Positions 7,206 to 15,336 of a stretch of DNA of 28,947 bases are shown here, one piece after another. The notes under the pieces were generated by a model, which made no database searches, had not been told where the DNA came from, and saw nothing but the letters and a program-made list of their open reading frames with translations. Numbering within the stretch: the first letter of the stretch is position 1; each line of letters opens with the position of its first letter. The DNA is from CAZOBJ01 sp964577825 (GTDB lineage Bacteria; Planctomycetota; SZUA-567; JAFGNG01), in NCBI GenBank assembly GCA_964577825.1, contig CAZOBJ010000032.1:1-28947 (forward strand), read 5' to 3'. Made by a program: the position numbers and the translations under genes.

Positions 7206-9266
7206 TTACATCTCGCGCTCCACTTCCTGCGCCAGGGCGCGGGTGACAATGCCTTCGGTGATGTCCTGCTTGTCGTCGATGACTGCCTGCACCTCCGGGG
7301 GTACCACCAGAAGGCGCGCATCCTTGAGGCCCTCTTCGATCGTGCGCAGGCGCTCGCGGTGCAGGTAGACGCGCGGCGCCGCGGCGTAGGCCTTCTGCTG
7401 ATCGGCGAACCGCTGGGCGGTAGCTCCGCTCACCAGGACCCGCTTCGCATAGTAGCCCTCTGCGCTGTTAAGCAGCTGCGCGGCTTCGCCGTCGGCCAGC
7501 TCCATGATCTCCACCGCGACTGTTTGGCCCTCCAGGATGCGGGCCTCTCGTTGTTGGCGAGCGCCGACAACATCTTGATAGGCCTTGCCTACGTCGCCCA
7601 CCGGCGGGTGGATGTTGGACAGGCTTACGAACAGGATCCGGACCCCGAGGCCAACGCGGTCGGCCGCGTCTTGGATGCGCCGCTGGAGCCGCTCTTCGGT
7701 CTCGCGCGTCTCTTCCACCAGCACGTCCCAGAAATTCGCGCCCGCCATGAAGCTGGTGATCTCGCGTTCGGTGAGCGTGATCATCAGCGACTCGGGATCC
7801 TGGTGGCGATACAGATACCGGTACACATCCGCGCTGCGAGGGCCTCCGTCCTCGCCACGGCGGCCCACCGAGTACTGGACCGCGATGGCGCCGCTGACGA
7901 ACATCGCGTCCGGCGTCTCTTGCTGGTCTTCCTGTCGGATCAGCTGGCGAGTCTTTCCTTCAAGTCGAGCCTCTTCGGCCAGTGGCATGAGGTATTTGTA
8001 TTCCTTTTCGATATGTTCTTCGGCCCAACCGACCACGTCACCGCGCTTCGCGATGGCTTCGGGGGTGTACTGCTCCTGCGGAGCGCCGACCAGGATCTCC
8101 TGGACTTGATCGCGAGGAACCCGGCGTACGATCTCCACCGGCCAGGGCCACTTGACGTGGAATCCGGGCTCGAGCGGGGGCTCGAGGGCGTCCCAGGCGG
8201 CGGCGTCATCGACCGGGGGCAGGATGCTCACTCCGCGCGGGCGGCCCCAGCGCTCGACCACGGCCACGTCGCCGGGGTCGACCACCACGACGCATGTGAG
8301 TGCGTAGAGCGCGGCGAGCTGGAACAGGATGAGGGGCGCGATGGCCTTGTTCAAGAATCGGAAGAACCAGGTCTCAGAGACCTTGAAGCCGAACTGGTAG
8401 TCGAGCGTGTGGGCGAAGGTGCGGAACAGTCCCTGCGGCTCGGCCAGCAGGCCGGTGAGGCGGCTGTCGTAGATCGGACGGCTGAGCTCTCCCGGCGCGC
8501 GGGGGCGGTAGAACCCGAGCACCAAGCTGACGAGCATCTCCAGCGCAATCGCGACCAGGACCACGGGAATGGCCCAAGCCAGGATCGTCTCCCCGAGAAG
8601 CGCGCCTGTGTACGCAAAGGCGTAGGAGATGGTCAGAAAGAAGCTGATGAACGCGCACCCGATCGTGTATCCGGCGCCCGCTCGCAACAGCTCGAAGTGC
8701 TTGTGGGTGCGGGCCAGACCGGATGCATACTTCCCGAGCACGAAGCAGGGAAAGGCCACGAGGAAGGAAAGGACCGCTGCGAGCTTGGCTCGCGCGAGCG
8801 CTCCTTGGCCGAGGTCGTAGATGCCCTGGGTCACGTCTTCCGCGCTGTCCAGCACGAAGTAGGAGTACAGCCCGATGAGGTTCGGGATGGCCACGGCCAG
8901 CAGCAAGAGCGCGATCAGCACACCGGCGATGGGGGCGCCGTAACGCTCCATCTGTCGCAAGCGGGCCTGCGCGACGGCCGCCTGGATTTCCTCTCCTTCG
9001 AACAGCCGGTCGCGGCCCATCTCAGCGCGGGTCCGCTCGGCCTCCTCGATGGCAGTGCGCTCCTCGTCGGCCAAGCGGCGAGCGCGCAGATGCAGGTAGG
9101 AGATGAACCAGATGGCCGTGGCGCCCAACAGGTGCCAGGCCTGCAAACCGGCCGGCATGGAGTTGCACACGCGGGACACGACCAGCATGATGGTCATGCC
9201 CAACAGGGTCAGGACCACGCCGCCAAGGGCCAGTGCCTCCGCGCGCTTTCGAGGGACTCGCGTCAT
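7206..9266 (-). CDS. Polytopic membrane protein fused to an SPFH domain
   Basis: 686 residues. The N-terminal half has about seven hydrophobic segments (near 12-32, 40-60, 110-132, 160-180, 196-220, 228-252 and 308-330), with a charged helix between the second and third. The last segment runs straight into an SPFH/band 7-like part beginning VVVVDPGDVAVVERWGRP, which continues through a central domain to about 570 and a charged helix-rich end. HflK proteins normally have one membrane segment, so this is an unusual enlarged version. It precedes HflC- and HflK-like genes, suggesting a three-component SPFH assembly. Start: ATG at 9266 with AGGAAAGG about 8 bases upstream and a 46-bp gap to the previous gene. 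An in-frame ATG at 9359 would overlap that gene and add a non-membrane, Arg-rich leader, so I reject it. Function not known. Confidence 0.85.
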   Translation of the reverse strand: MTRVPRKRAEALALGGVVLTLLGMTIMLVVSRVCNSMPAGLQAWHLLGATAIWFISYLHLRARRLADEERTAIEEAERTRAEMGRDRLFEGEEIQAAVAQARLRQMERYGAPIAGVLIALLLLAVAIPNLIGLYSYFVLDSAEDVTQGIYDLGQGALARAKLAAVLSFLVAFPCFVLGKYASGLARTHKHFELLRAGAGYTIGCAFISFFLTISYAFAYTGALLGETILAWAIPVVLVAIALEMLVSLVLGFYRPRAPGELSRPIYDSRLTGLLAEPQGLFRTFAHTLDYQFGFKVSETWFFRFLNKAIAPLILFQLAALYALTCVVVVDPGDVAVVERWGRPRGVSILPPVDDAAAWDALEPPLEPGFHVKWPWPVEIVRRVPRDQVQEILVGAPQEQYTPEAIAKRGDVVGWAEEHIEKEYKYLMPLAEEARLEGKTRQLIRQEDQQETPDAMFVSGAIAVQYSVGRRGEDGGPRSADVYRYLYRHQDPESLMITLTEREITSFMAGANFWDVLVEETRETEERLQRRIQDAADRVGLGVRILFVSLSNIHPPVGDVGKAYQDVVGARQQREARILEGQTVAVEIMELADGEAAQLLNSAEGYYAKRVLVSGATAQRFADQQKAYAAAPRVYLHRERLRTIEEGLKDARLLVVPPEVQAVIDDKQDITEGIVTRALAQEVEREM

Positions 9267-9312
9267 GGACTCGGCCTTTCCTGTCGGGGTCCGCCTTTGT
9301 GGCTGGGCCCGG

Positions 9313-10317
9313 TCACTCGCGCACCTCTCTCCGCGCGAACAACACCATTCCAAGGGCAAGAACCGCAGCTAGATACAGAACCGTGTACAGGGCTGTGGAT
9401 CCGACATACTCCCACGGAATCTGCTTGAATTCGTGCTCCCAGGGGCGGGGGCCCCGCTCGGCCATGGCCTCCTGAACCCAATAGAGCTGGAGGTTAGGAA
9501 GCACCGCGTACAAGGCCTCGGCCGGCCAACGGGCCAGCGCGCCCAACTGCAGGATCTGATCGTACATGAATTTCGACAGCAACCCGGCCAGGAACGCCGC
9601 GGTCGTGATCGTCAGGGACGCGACGATGCGAACGCGCGTGCTCGCCACCAAGGCTACCGCCACCAGCACGAGCACCGCCTGCAGGACGAGCAAAACCGAG
9701 ACGGCCACCTGCCAGTTCAGCCCGGCACCGAATCCGGACCACTGGTACTCCTTGTCATAGATGGCGAAGTAGATGAGGCAAAGAGTCATCGTCGCTGCGA
9801 GGGCCCAGACCATCACGGTGATGAAGGGACGGGCGAAGAAGTAGTTCTGGAACAGGCCGATGAGCAAGGCTCCCAGGACGGCCAGAGACATGCCCGCGAC
9901 CACGCCCCAGTCGAGCTCAATCCACACGGCGTCTTTGACCCCGAAGCGGTAGGTCAACATGAGCACGATGCCCAGGATGTAGACCGCTACGGTCACGGCG
10001 AGGGCCAGGCCGAGGAACTTCCCAAGCACGAACGACTCGCGGCTCACAGGCTTGGAGAGCACGGTAAGTGCGGTGCGCCCCTCGATCTCTCGGTTGACGA
10101 CCGTGGCCGAGCAAAGCACGCCCAGGAACAGTCCCGCGAGGAGAATGGTAGCAAGCCCCATGTCGAGCACGAGCTTGGTGCTGTCCACGAAAGTGAACAT
10201 GGCGATGTGCGGACTGAACACGATCAGCAGCCCGGCCAGTGCAAGTACAAGGCCGTATACGTTCTGCCGCAAGGTTTCGGAGAGCGTGTTGCGTGCTATC
10301 GCTAAGATCGCGGTCAC
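9313..10317 (-). CDS. ABC-2 type transporter permease, small paralogue
   Basis: 334 residues with six or more hydrophobic segments, no large inserted domain, and the typical ABC-2 coupling stretch NREIEGRTALTVLSKPVSRE after the second segment. A short polar region at the C-terminal side (near QEAMAERGPRPWEHEF) precedes the last membrane segment. It is probably one half of a heterodimeric permease with the larger permease at the far end of the operon, both served by the single ATPase encoded between them. Start: GTG at 10317 has AAGGAGGT at 10325-10332, 7 bases away. An ATG at 10374 in the same frame lies in a leader hairpin and has no such site. This is the first gene of the minus-strand operon. 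Transported substrate unknown. Confidence 0.88.
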   Translation of the reverse strand: MTAILAIARNTLSETLRQNVYGLVLALAGLLIVFSPHIAMFTFVDSTKLVLDMGLATILLAGLFLGVLCSATVVNREIEGRTALTVLSKPVSRESFVLGKFLGLALAVTVAVYILGIVLMLTYRFGVKDAVWIELDWGVVAGMSLAVLGALLIGLFQNYFFARPFITVMVWALAATMTLCLIYFAIYDKEYQWSGFGAGLNWQVAVSVLLVLQAVLVLVAVALVASTRVRIVASLTITTAAFLAGLLSKFMYDQILQLGALARWPAEALYAVLPNLQLYWVQEAMAERGPRPWEHEFKQIPWEYVGSTALYTVLYLAAVLALGMVLFARREVRE

Positions 10318-10344
10318 TCCAGCGACCTCCTTCGCCCTGTCAGC

Positions 10345-10374
10345 TTGAGGCCGGCGGTCGAAGGCCGACCTCAA
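10345..10374 (-). promoter_or_regulatory. Hairpin in the leader of the SPFH/ABC operon
   Basis: The arms TTGAGG (10345-10350) and CCTCAA (10369-10374) pair perfectly. After one mismatch, CGGC pairs with GCCG inside, leaving an 8-base loop. In the RNA of the minus-strand operon this hairpin ends 12 bases before the SD site AAGGAGGT, so it could affect translation of the first gene. No T-run follows on either strand, so it is not a standard terminator. Pairing is seen directly; the role is inference. Confidence 0.45.
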
Positions 10375-10652
10375 TACGCCTCTGTACCGCGGGCCCGGTC
10401 GATCCCGCGCTCAATCAAATGGTCGTGGAAGGCAACTCGGCGTTGGCCGAGCCCTCCCTGCACCGCCCCGCAACGGACTCGGCACATGACCGTCCTACGC
10501 ACGGATGACCTGATATCCGGTCCATGCGTGGCGCGGCGAGGGCATAACGGGTATGAGTCCGAATACGTTACTGAACCCGCCACAGCACGCACGCGTGCGA
10601 AGTCCGCTGACCGGGGCCGTCGCGACGCCCCGCGTCGGCACTGGAGCTCCCT

Positions 10653-10681
10653 TTCATACCCGCCCCGAGGCCGGCTGTCAA
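10653..10681 (-). promoter_or_regulatory. Sigma70-type promoter candidate for the SPFH/P1B/ABC operon
   Basis: On the minus strand a perfect -35 TTGACA (10676-10681) is followed after exactly 17 bases by TATGAA (10653-10658, four of six consensus bases). Transcription would begin near 10646, giving a leader of about 330 bases before the GTG at 10317. It is the best match I found upstream of this operon; other promoters in the leader cannot be excluded. Confidence 0.5.
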
Positions 10682-10801
10682 GCACAAACTGCCTGTTCCA
10701 GAGCTGATAGACAAACCCTGCATATGCCGCGCTGCACAGAGGTTCCAGGCTTTCGCGCGGTGCCGCGCCAGCCAGCCTGCCGTAGCGCGGCGCGGGTGGT
10801 G

Positions 10802-11746
10802 TCAGTCCACGGCCCCAAGCTGCTCACGGAAGTACTGGATCGTGCGCAATAAGCCTTCGCGCCGGCTCACTCGGGGCTGCCAGCCGAGTCGCGCTTTCGC
10901 GCGGGAGATGTCCGGTTGGCGCACCTTTGGATCGTCGACGGGTAGCGGCCGGTGCACGATCCGGCTGGAGGATCCGGTGAGCTCGAGGAGCTCGTGTGCA
11001 AAGGCAAGCATGGTAATCTCTTGCGGATTGCCCAGATTCACCGGCTCGGTCTCGTCGCTCAGCAGCAACCGATAGATGCCGTCAATCAGGTCGTTGACAT
11101 AACAGAAACTCCGTGTCTGGGAGCCCTCCCCGAACACGGTGACGTCCTCTCCGCGAAGCATTTGGGACAAAAAGGTGGGCAGGGCCCGCCCGTCGTCGAG
11201 ACGCATCCGTGGCCCGTAGGTGTTGAAGATCCGAGCGATACGGGTCTCCATGTCGTGCGTGCGATGGTAGGCCATGGTCAGGGCCTCGGCGAAACGCTTG
11301 GCCTCGTCGTAGACCCCTCGGGGGCCGATCGGATTCACGTTGCCCCAATAGTCCTCGCGCTGGGGATGGACCTGCGGATCTCCGTAGACCTCGCTGGTGC
11401 TCGCCAGTAGAAAGCGTGCTCTCTTGGCCTTGGCCAGTCCCAGCGCGTTGTGGGTGCCCAGGGACCCGACCTTGAGCGTCTGGATGGGCAAGCGCAGGTA
11501 GTCGATGGGACTGGCCGGACTGGCGAAGTGAAGCACATGGTCCACGGTGCCGCGCACGAGGATGTAGTTGGATACATTGTGGCGTACGAATCGGAAGTTG
11601 GGACGCTCCGACAGGTGCTCGATGTTCTCCAGCCTGCCGGTGCACAGGTCGTCGATGCAGATGACCTGGTGGCCCTGGTCGAGCAAATGCGCGCACAGAT
11701 GGCTGCCCAGGAAGCCGGCGCCTCCGGTCACTACGGTGATCGGCAT
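10802..11746 (-). CDS. uxs: UDP-glucuronate decarboxylase (UDP-xylose synthase)
   Basis: 314-residue extended short-chain dehydrogenase that converts UDP-glucuronate to UDP-xylose with tightly bound NAD, in the cytosol. Seen: NAD-binding GGAGFLG at 8-14, the LLASTSEVYGDP segment with Thr117 and Glu119, and catalytic Tyr146 and Lys150 in YDEAK. The family stretch HFASPASPIDY at about 73-83 and the RIFNTYGPRM and GSQTRSFCYVNDL motifs are close to classical UXS enzymes, which supports this over generic sugar epimerases. ATG at 11746 has GGAGGGG about 5 bases upstream; an in-frame ATG at 11782 lacks a site. It is the last gene of a three-gene glycan cassette, 69 bp after the GT2 gene, and would supply UDP-xylose to glycosyltransferases. 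Confidence 0.92.
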   Translation of the reverse strand: MPITVVTGGAGFLGSHLCAHLLDQGHQVICIDDLCTGRLENIEHLSERPNFRFVRHNVSNYILVRGTVDHVLHFASPASPIDYLRLPIQTLKVGSLGTHNALGLAKAKRARFLLASTSEVYGDPQVHPQREDYWGNVNPIGPRGVYDEAKRFAEALTMAYHRTHDMETRIARIFNTYGPRMRLDDGRALPTFLSQMLRGEDVTVFGEGSQTRSFCYVNDLIDGIYRLLLSDETEPVNLGNPQEITMLAFAHELLELTGSSSRIVHRPLPVDDPKVRQPDISRAKARLGWQPRVSRREGLLRTIQYFREQLGAVD

Positions 11747-11815
11747 GGGTCCCCTCCGTTCAGATCGGACTGCGCCTTGCACGGGATCCGGACATCCTCA
11801 TGATCGGCACGCCTG

Positions 11816-13183
11816 TTACCAGAAGAACTTCACCGTCCACAAGCCGTGCCAGCACACCCGCAGCATGATCAGGCCATTGCGCGCGCGCTTGGTCATCTTG
11901 CTCACGCCCGCGACGCGCTCGAAGTATCGGACCGGCAGTTGGGCGATCTTAAGGCCGTACCGTGCCGCGCCGAAAATGAGGTTGTAGTCTCCCCACAGAT
12001 CCTTTCCCTCCAGGTTCGTGCGCATCGCCTCAAACAGGGGCCAGTCCCGGCGCCAGTAGACCTTGGTCCCGCACAGCGTGTCCGTGGTGCGAGCGTCGAC
12101 AATATAGCTGAAAAGGACCGAGAAGAATACATTGCCCAGTAGGTTGGCAAACCGCATGGCGCCTTGCTCCTGGGGGTACACGAACCGAGTGCCGTGAATG
12201 AAGTCCGCCCGCCGCGCGCGCATGGCCTCGTAGAATTGCGGCAAGTCCTCCGGTACCACAGTGAGGTCCGCGTCCAGGATCATGCATAGGTCGCCGGTGG
12301 CGGCGGCCATGCCCGCGCGCACGGCCTCGGCCTTGCCGCGTCCTGGACCTCGGGCCAGCCGGATCGTCCGCTCGGGGTGTTGGGCCTGAGCCTGGCGGAT
12401 TCGATCCTCGGTGGCATCCGTGCTCTGATCGTTGATGAGTACGAGCTCGACCTGTCGCCCGAAGTCCGGCACGCGACGTACAGCGGCCTCCACGTTGTCC
12501 TCTTCATTCTTGCACGGGATGAGCACGGACGTTGTGCAGTGCTCGCCGGGCTGTTCGGGGCGCATGCGTGCCACAAACAGGGTATTGAGCGCGAAAAGCC
12601 GAAATACGGGCAAGCGCGCCAGGATCCCGTCCAGCAGCCACGAAGCTACGGGCACATGCACGGGCAGGAGGAATCGTTGATACCGGCGGATGTTCTCCCA
12701 TCCGGCCATTTCTACGAACGCGTCGATGTCGTCGTTGCGGAAGAAGTTGCCGAACGGACGATTGCGGGACAGGCCTAACAGCCCTCCGATCCGGAACAGG
12801 GGCATCAGCAGCCAATTGAAGTTCGAGTATGCCACCCTGGCGCGGGGGGGAAGCCGTCGGCGCATGCGCGCGAAGAACTCGATGACGTCGTACACGTCCA
12901 CCATGGCCTCGGTGACGCATACGTACTCCACGTCGCCAAAGTCCTTGGCGGGGTCGTCCAGGTCCTGGTAGAACCGGTCGATGGCTTCCGGACTGTCGAG
13001 CCACACCTGGCGTTCGTGCGGCAAGCCCGGAGGGACGATTCGTTGCATGAAGCGGCGCAATCGCGCGCGCCATCGTGCAGTGAGCCGACCTTCCGGCACC
13101 CCACGCCTCGCCGAGGCGGCATGACCGTCCTTGGGGTTGACCAGCACATCTTGGGCCATGACTATGCGCTCCGGGCTGAACAT
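11816..13183 (-). CDS. GT2 glycosyltransferase with partial methyltransferase-like N-terminus
   Basis: 455 residues. The C-terminal part (about 218-440) is a GT-A glycosyltransferase of family 2: TTSVLIPCKNEEDNVEAAV at its start, VLINDQSTDAT at about 248-257, the metal-binding DAD at 304-306, and TDTLCGTKVYWRRDW later. It resembles dolichol-phosphate-mannose-synthase-type enzymes that use a polyprenyl phosphate or lipid acceptor. Residues 57-210 resemble the second half of a SAM methyltransferase (VTEAMVDVYDVIEFFARMRR, then VAYSNFNWLLMPL), but no glycine-rich SAM-binding loop precedes them. The start could also be the ATG at 13159, which has GGAG 9 bases upstream; I keep the longer form, whose own site is weak. 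It lies 54 bp after the membrane glycosyltransferase gene. Confidence 0.85.
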   Translation of the reverse strand: MFSPERIVMAQDVLVNPKDGHAASARRGVPEGRLTARWRARLRRFMQRIVPPGLPHERQVWLDSPEAIDRFYQDLDDPAKDFGDVEYVCVTEAMVDVYDVIEFFARMRRRLPPRARVAYSNFNWLLMPLFRIGGLLGLSRNRPFGNFFRNDDIDAFVEMAGWENIRRYQRFLLPVHVPVASWLLDGILARLPVFRLFALNTLFVARMRPEQPGEHCTTSVLIPCKNEEDNVEAAVRRVPDFGRQVELVLINDQSTDATEDRIRQAQAQHPERTIRLARGPGRGKAEAVRAGMAAATGDLCMILDADLTVVPEDLPQFYEAMRARRADFIHGTRFVYPQEQGAMRFANLLGNVFFSVLFSYIVDARTTDTLCGTKVYWRRDWPLFEAMRTNLEGKDLWGDYNLIFGAARYGLKIAQLPVRYFERVAGVSKMTKRARNGLIMLRVCWHGLWTVKFFW

Positions 13184-13237
13184 TCCACAAGCCTACCCCA
13201 AGACCGCAGCAAGCTCAAGACCCGCCAATCCACGTCG

Positions 13238-15283
13238 CTACGGGGTCTGCCGGCCCGCGACGCGGTCGACGCGAGCGAAGACCACGAGGCTGCCGACGTG
13301 CGCGGGGTACTCGTCGACCTTTACATAGGGCCCATGCCGATAGCGCGGCGGGACATCCAACTTGCCTCCGTTTCGTACGATCACCCAGGTGGCGCCCACC
13401 TGCTGGGCTATGCGCAAAGACGAGTGCAGCCGCTCGAGTCTGGTCTCTCCCGGCGTGGGGCGAATCTGGTTTATCGGCGGGTCCCATCCGATATGCATAA
13501 GCGGCACGCGCACCCCGTAGGCCACGGGCATGTTCGTGAGGAGCAGGTTTGCTTGCGGGTCTACGGAGCGAATGTCCCGGAACACCTGGGCATAGGGATA
13601 CCAGTACTCGCCGGAGCCGCCCCACGGGTCCCGTTCACCCGTTTGCGTAACCGGGGTCAGCAGAGCGTTGCCTACCAACACCATTGCCACGACACCGGCG
13701 GCCATCAGGGTTCGGCCGCGAGCCAGACGCGTGAGGCCCTCCCAGGCATACACCAGGACCGGCGGCAGGAGCATGAGATGGAACCGCGCGAATCCGATCC
13801 AGCTCGGGTCCTCCAGGAAGTGGAACGCCCACAGCCCCAGGAACAGGAGGCTGGCGAGGAACGCGCGTCCGCGTTCTCCAGAGCGGAGCTGCGCGACCAG
13901 CCCCGCAATCGCCACGACCCACAGAACCCCGAACTGGATGGCCAGGGACGAACCGCTCTTCATCCACAATGCGGCACTGAGTATATTCTCCGGGTGGAAT
14001 GCGTACGGTCGGGCCCCGGCCACGATCCGGACCACGAGGTATAGGATACCGGGCAAGAGCAGGGCAAAGGCCAGCCACAGTGTATCGCGCCAGCGCACGC
14101 GCCTACGCTCCGGGCACTCCGCTCCGAGCGGCCACCGGAGGGCAACCTCGCGTCCCAGCCACAGGAGGACCACGGCCACAATGGCCGTATCCTTCATGAA
14201 GGGAAGCAATATCGCAGCGGCAAAGGAGGGTCGCCGCATCAGTCTGTGCAAGGGCAGTCGCGTCCAGGCCTTGCCGTCTGCGAGCACCACCCACAGGAAC
14301 AGGACCGCAGGAAGCTCCAGGTACAGGATCGTGCCATGATAGTGGAGGTCCGGCACGGTCAAGAGCGCCAATGCGCCGAGCGCGGCGAGCCAGGCGGGTT
14401 GTCTGCGCCAGCGCGGGTCTCCCATCAAAAACAGCCCCAAGACCGCGAGGCACAGCATGGGCAGTACGCGCAAGAGGGTCAGATCATACACGTACTCTGC
14501 GCCCCAGGTCTCCATGCACATTGCGGCCAACAGGGCCGAGTACCACGGCTGGGCACCGGGATATCGGCTCACGCGTCCTCGGGTAAAGGATGCGTCGAGT
14601 TCCGGGGCCGAATACACGAGCCAGGTCAAGCCGATGGCCAGGGCCAGGGCGGCAATCGCCCATACCAAGAGAAGGCTCCGGCGTGCCTTGTGACCACTCT
14701 GGGCTCGCAACCACAGCGCCAGTCCGATGAGCGCCCACAGGCAGATCCCGACCGCCGCGGGGGTGTACCCGAGCAGTTCGCTGCCCAGAATGCGCGCCAT
14801 CTGCGCGCTGACAACGTGGTAGCACTCGTCCCCCGCATAGGCCAGTTCAGCCAGCCACGTGCGCAAATAGGCCGCGAGCAGCAGGGGGACCCAGATTGCG
14901 ACCGCCATCCCCCTCGGCAAGAAACGCCGCAGCCCCAAAGGGCCCAGCCCCGCGAGCACACTCGCCAGCCATAGCCCCCCCAGGAGGATCAGGCCCCCCT
15001 GCGCGATGAGCGTAGACAGAGAAGGGGCATCGCTCCCTTCCTCGGTAAACAGGCAATGTGCTACCGGGGTGAGAACAAAGGCCGTCGTGAAGGTAAAAGC
15101 GGCGAGCCCGGTGAACGCGACCATGTTCGCCCGCCCCTTAGAAGTGCGGCCAGTGAGCCAGAGGGCTACGACCAGGAAGGCGAACCGCGCAGGAATGTAC
15201 GGCACCAGGACATATCCGGCCGCGGCCGCCAGGACGACCGCCCAGCTCAGACATGGCCGCTGGCGTCTGTGCAGCGGAAGCAC
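13238..15283 (-). CDS. Polytopic GT-C-like membrane glycosyltransferase
   Basis: 681 residues with a dozen or more hydrophobic segments over the first 560 residues and a soluble C-terminal part (about 560-681). An acidic GDECYH motif at 151-156, in the first large loop after a run of hydrophobic segments, resembles the Asp-Glu motif of GT-C enzymes of the ArnT/PMT type, which transfer sugars from polyprenyl-phosphate donors. The paired downstream GT2 could make such a donor. Sequence similarity to a named family is not clear to me, so the call rests on topology, this motif and context. GTG at 15283 has CGGAGA about 8 bases upstream. The gene begins 53 bases past the 3' end of tRNA-Val on the same strand, and heads the three-gene cassette. 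It probably acts on the outer face of the inner membrane. Confidence 0.75.
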   Translation of the reverse strand: MLPLHRRQRPCLSWAVVLAAAAGYVLVPYIPARFAFLVVALWLTGRTSKGRANMVAFTGLAAFTFTTAFVLTPVAHCLFTEEGSDAPSLSTLIAQGGLILLGGLWLASVLAGLGPLGLRRFLPRGMAVAIWVPLLLAAYLRTWLAELAYAGDECYHVVSAQMARILGSELLGYTPAAVGICLWALIGLALWLRAQSGHKARRSLLLVWAIAALALAIGLTWLVYSAPELDASFTRGRVSRYPGAQPWYSALLAAMCMETWGAEYVYDLTLLRVLPMLCLAVLGLFLMGDPRWRRQPAWLAALGALALLTVPDLHYHGTILYLELPAVLFLWVVLADGKAWTRLPLHRLMRRPSFAAAILLPFMKDTAIVAVVLLWLGREVALRWPLGAECPERRRVRWRDTLWLAFALLLPGILYLVVRIVAGARPYAFHPENILSAALWMKSGSSLAIQFGVLWVVAIAGLVAQLRSGERGRAFLASLLFLGLWAFHFLEDPSWIGFARFHLMLLPPVLVYAWEGLTRLARGRTLMAAGVVAMVLVGNALLTPVTQTGERDPWGGSGEYWYPYAQVFRDIRSVDPQANLLLTNMPVAYGVRVPLMHIGWDPPINQIRPTPGETRLERLHSSLRIAQQVGATWVIVRNGGKLDVPPRYRHGPYVKVDEYPAHVGSLVVFARVDRVAGRQTP

Positions 15284-15310
15284 GGGCCGGGGTCTCCGAA
15301 GTGCGTCGAG

Positions 15311-15325
15311 CCGGCCGAGGGCCGG
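15311..15325 (-). terminator. GC hairpin after tRNA-Val, possible weak terminator
   Basis: CCGGCC and GGCCGG form a perfect 6-bp stem with a 3-base loop, starting 11 bases past the tRNA CCA end on the minus strand. No T-run follows, so it may be a processing or partial stop signal, with read-through into the glycosyltransferase gene. Confidence 0.3.
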
Positions 15326-15336
15326 ACGGGAATTCG

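Larger units (their letters stand above)
10318..10801. other. 484-bp gene-free stretch between two minus-strand gene groups
   Basis: I see no convincing gene here. The open frames are short, Arg-rich and without ribosome sites, as expected by chance in GC-rich DNA. It holds the predicted promoter and long leader of the SPFH/ABC operon, with a hairpin just before the first ribosome site. A short GC palindrome (GCGCG/CGCGC with a 4-base loop, near 10757-10770) lies about 30 bases past the decarboxylase stop, but no T-run follows, so I do not call a terminator. Confidence 0.6.

Noticed and set aside
9267..9359. Longer N-terminus of the SPFH fusion from an ATG at 9359
   Set aside because: It would overlap the upstream permease gene, and the added residues are Arg/Cys-rich and unlike a membrane protein start; a better ribosome site serves the ATG at 9266.
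7191..9428. A 745-codon plus-strand open frame opposite the 7-TM SPFH gene
   Set aside because: Composition is unlike a protein (Gln/His/Arg/Asp-rich), there are no motifs, and the minus-strand frame has clear membrane segments and an SPFH domain.
10490..10545. Imperfect palindrome ACGCA-CGGAT ... ATCCG ... TGCGT in the operon leader
   Set aside because: The arms are interrupted by an asymmetric 5-base bulge and could be chance in GC-rich DNA.
10371..10685. A 104-codon minus-strand open frame in the gap before the permease gene
   Set aside because: It starts upstream of the predicted promoter, is Arg-rich, has no SD and no recognisable feature.
10752..10775. GC palindrome downstream of the UDP-glucuronate decarboxylase gene as a terminator
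   Set aside because: The stem is only about 5 bp and no T-run follows on the minus strand.
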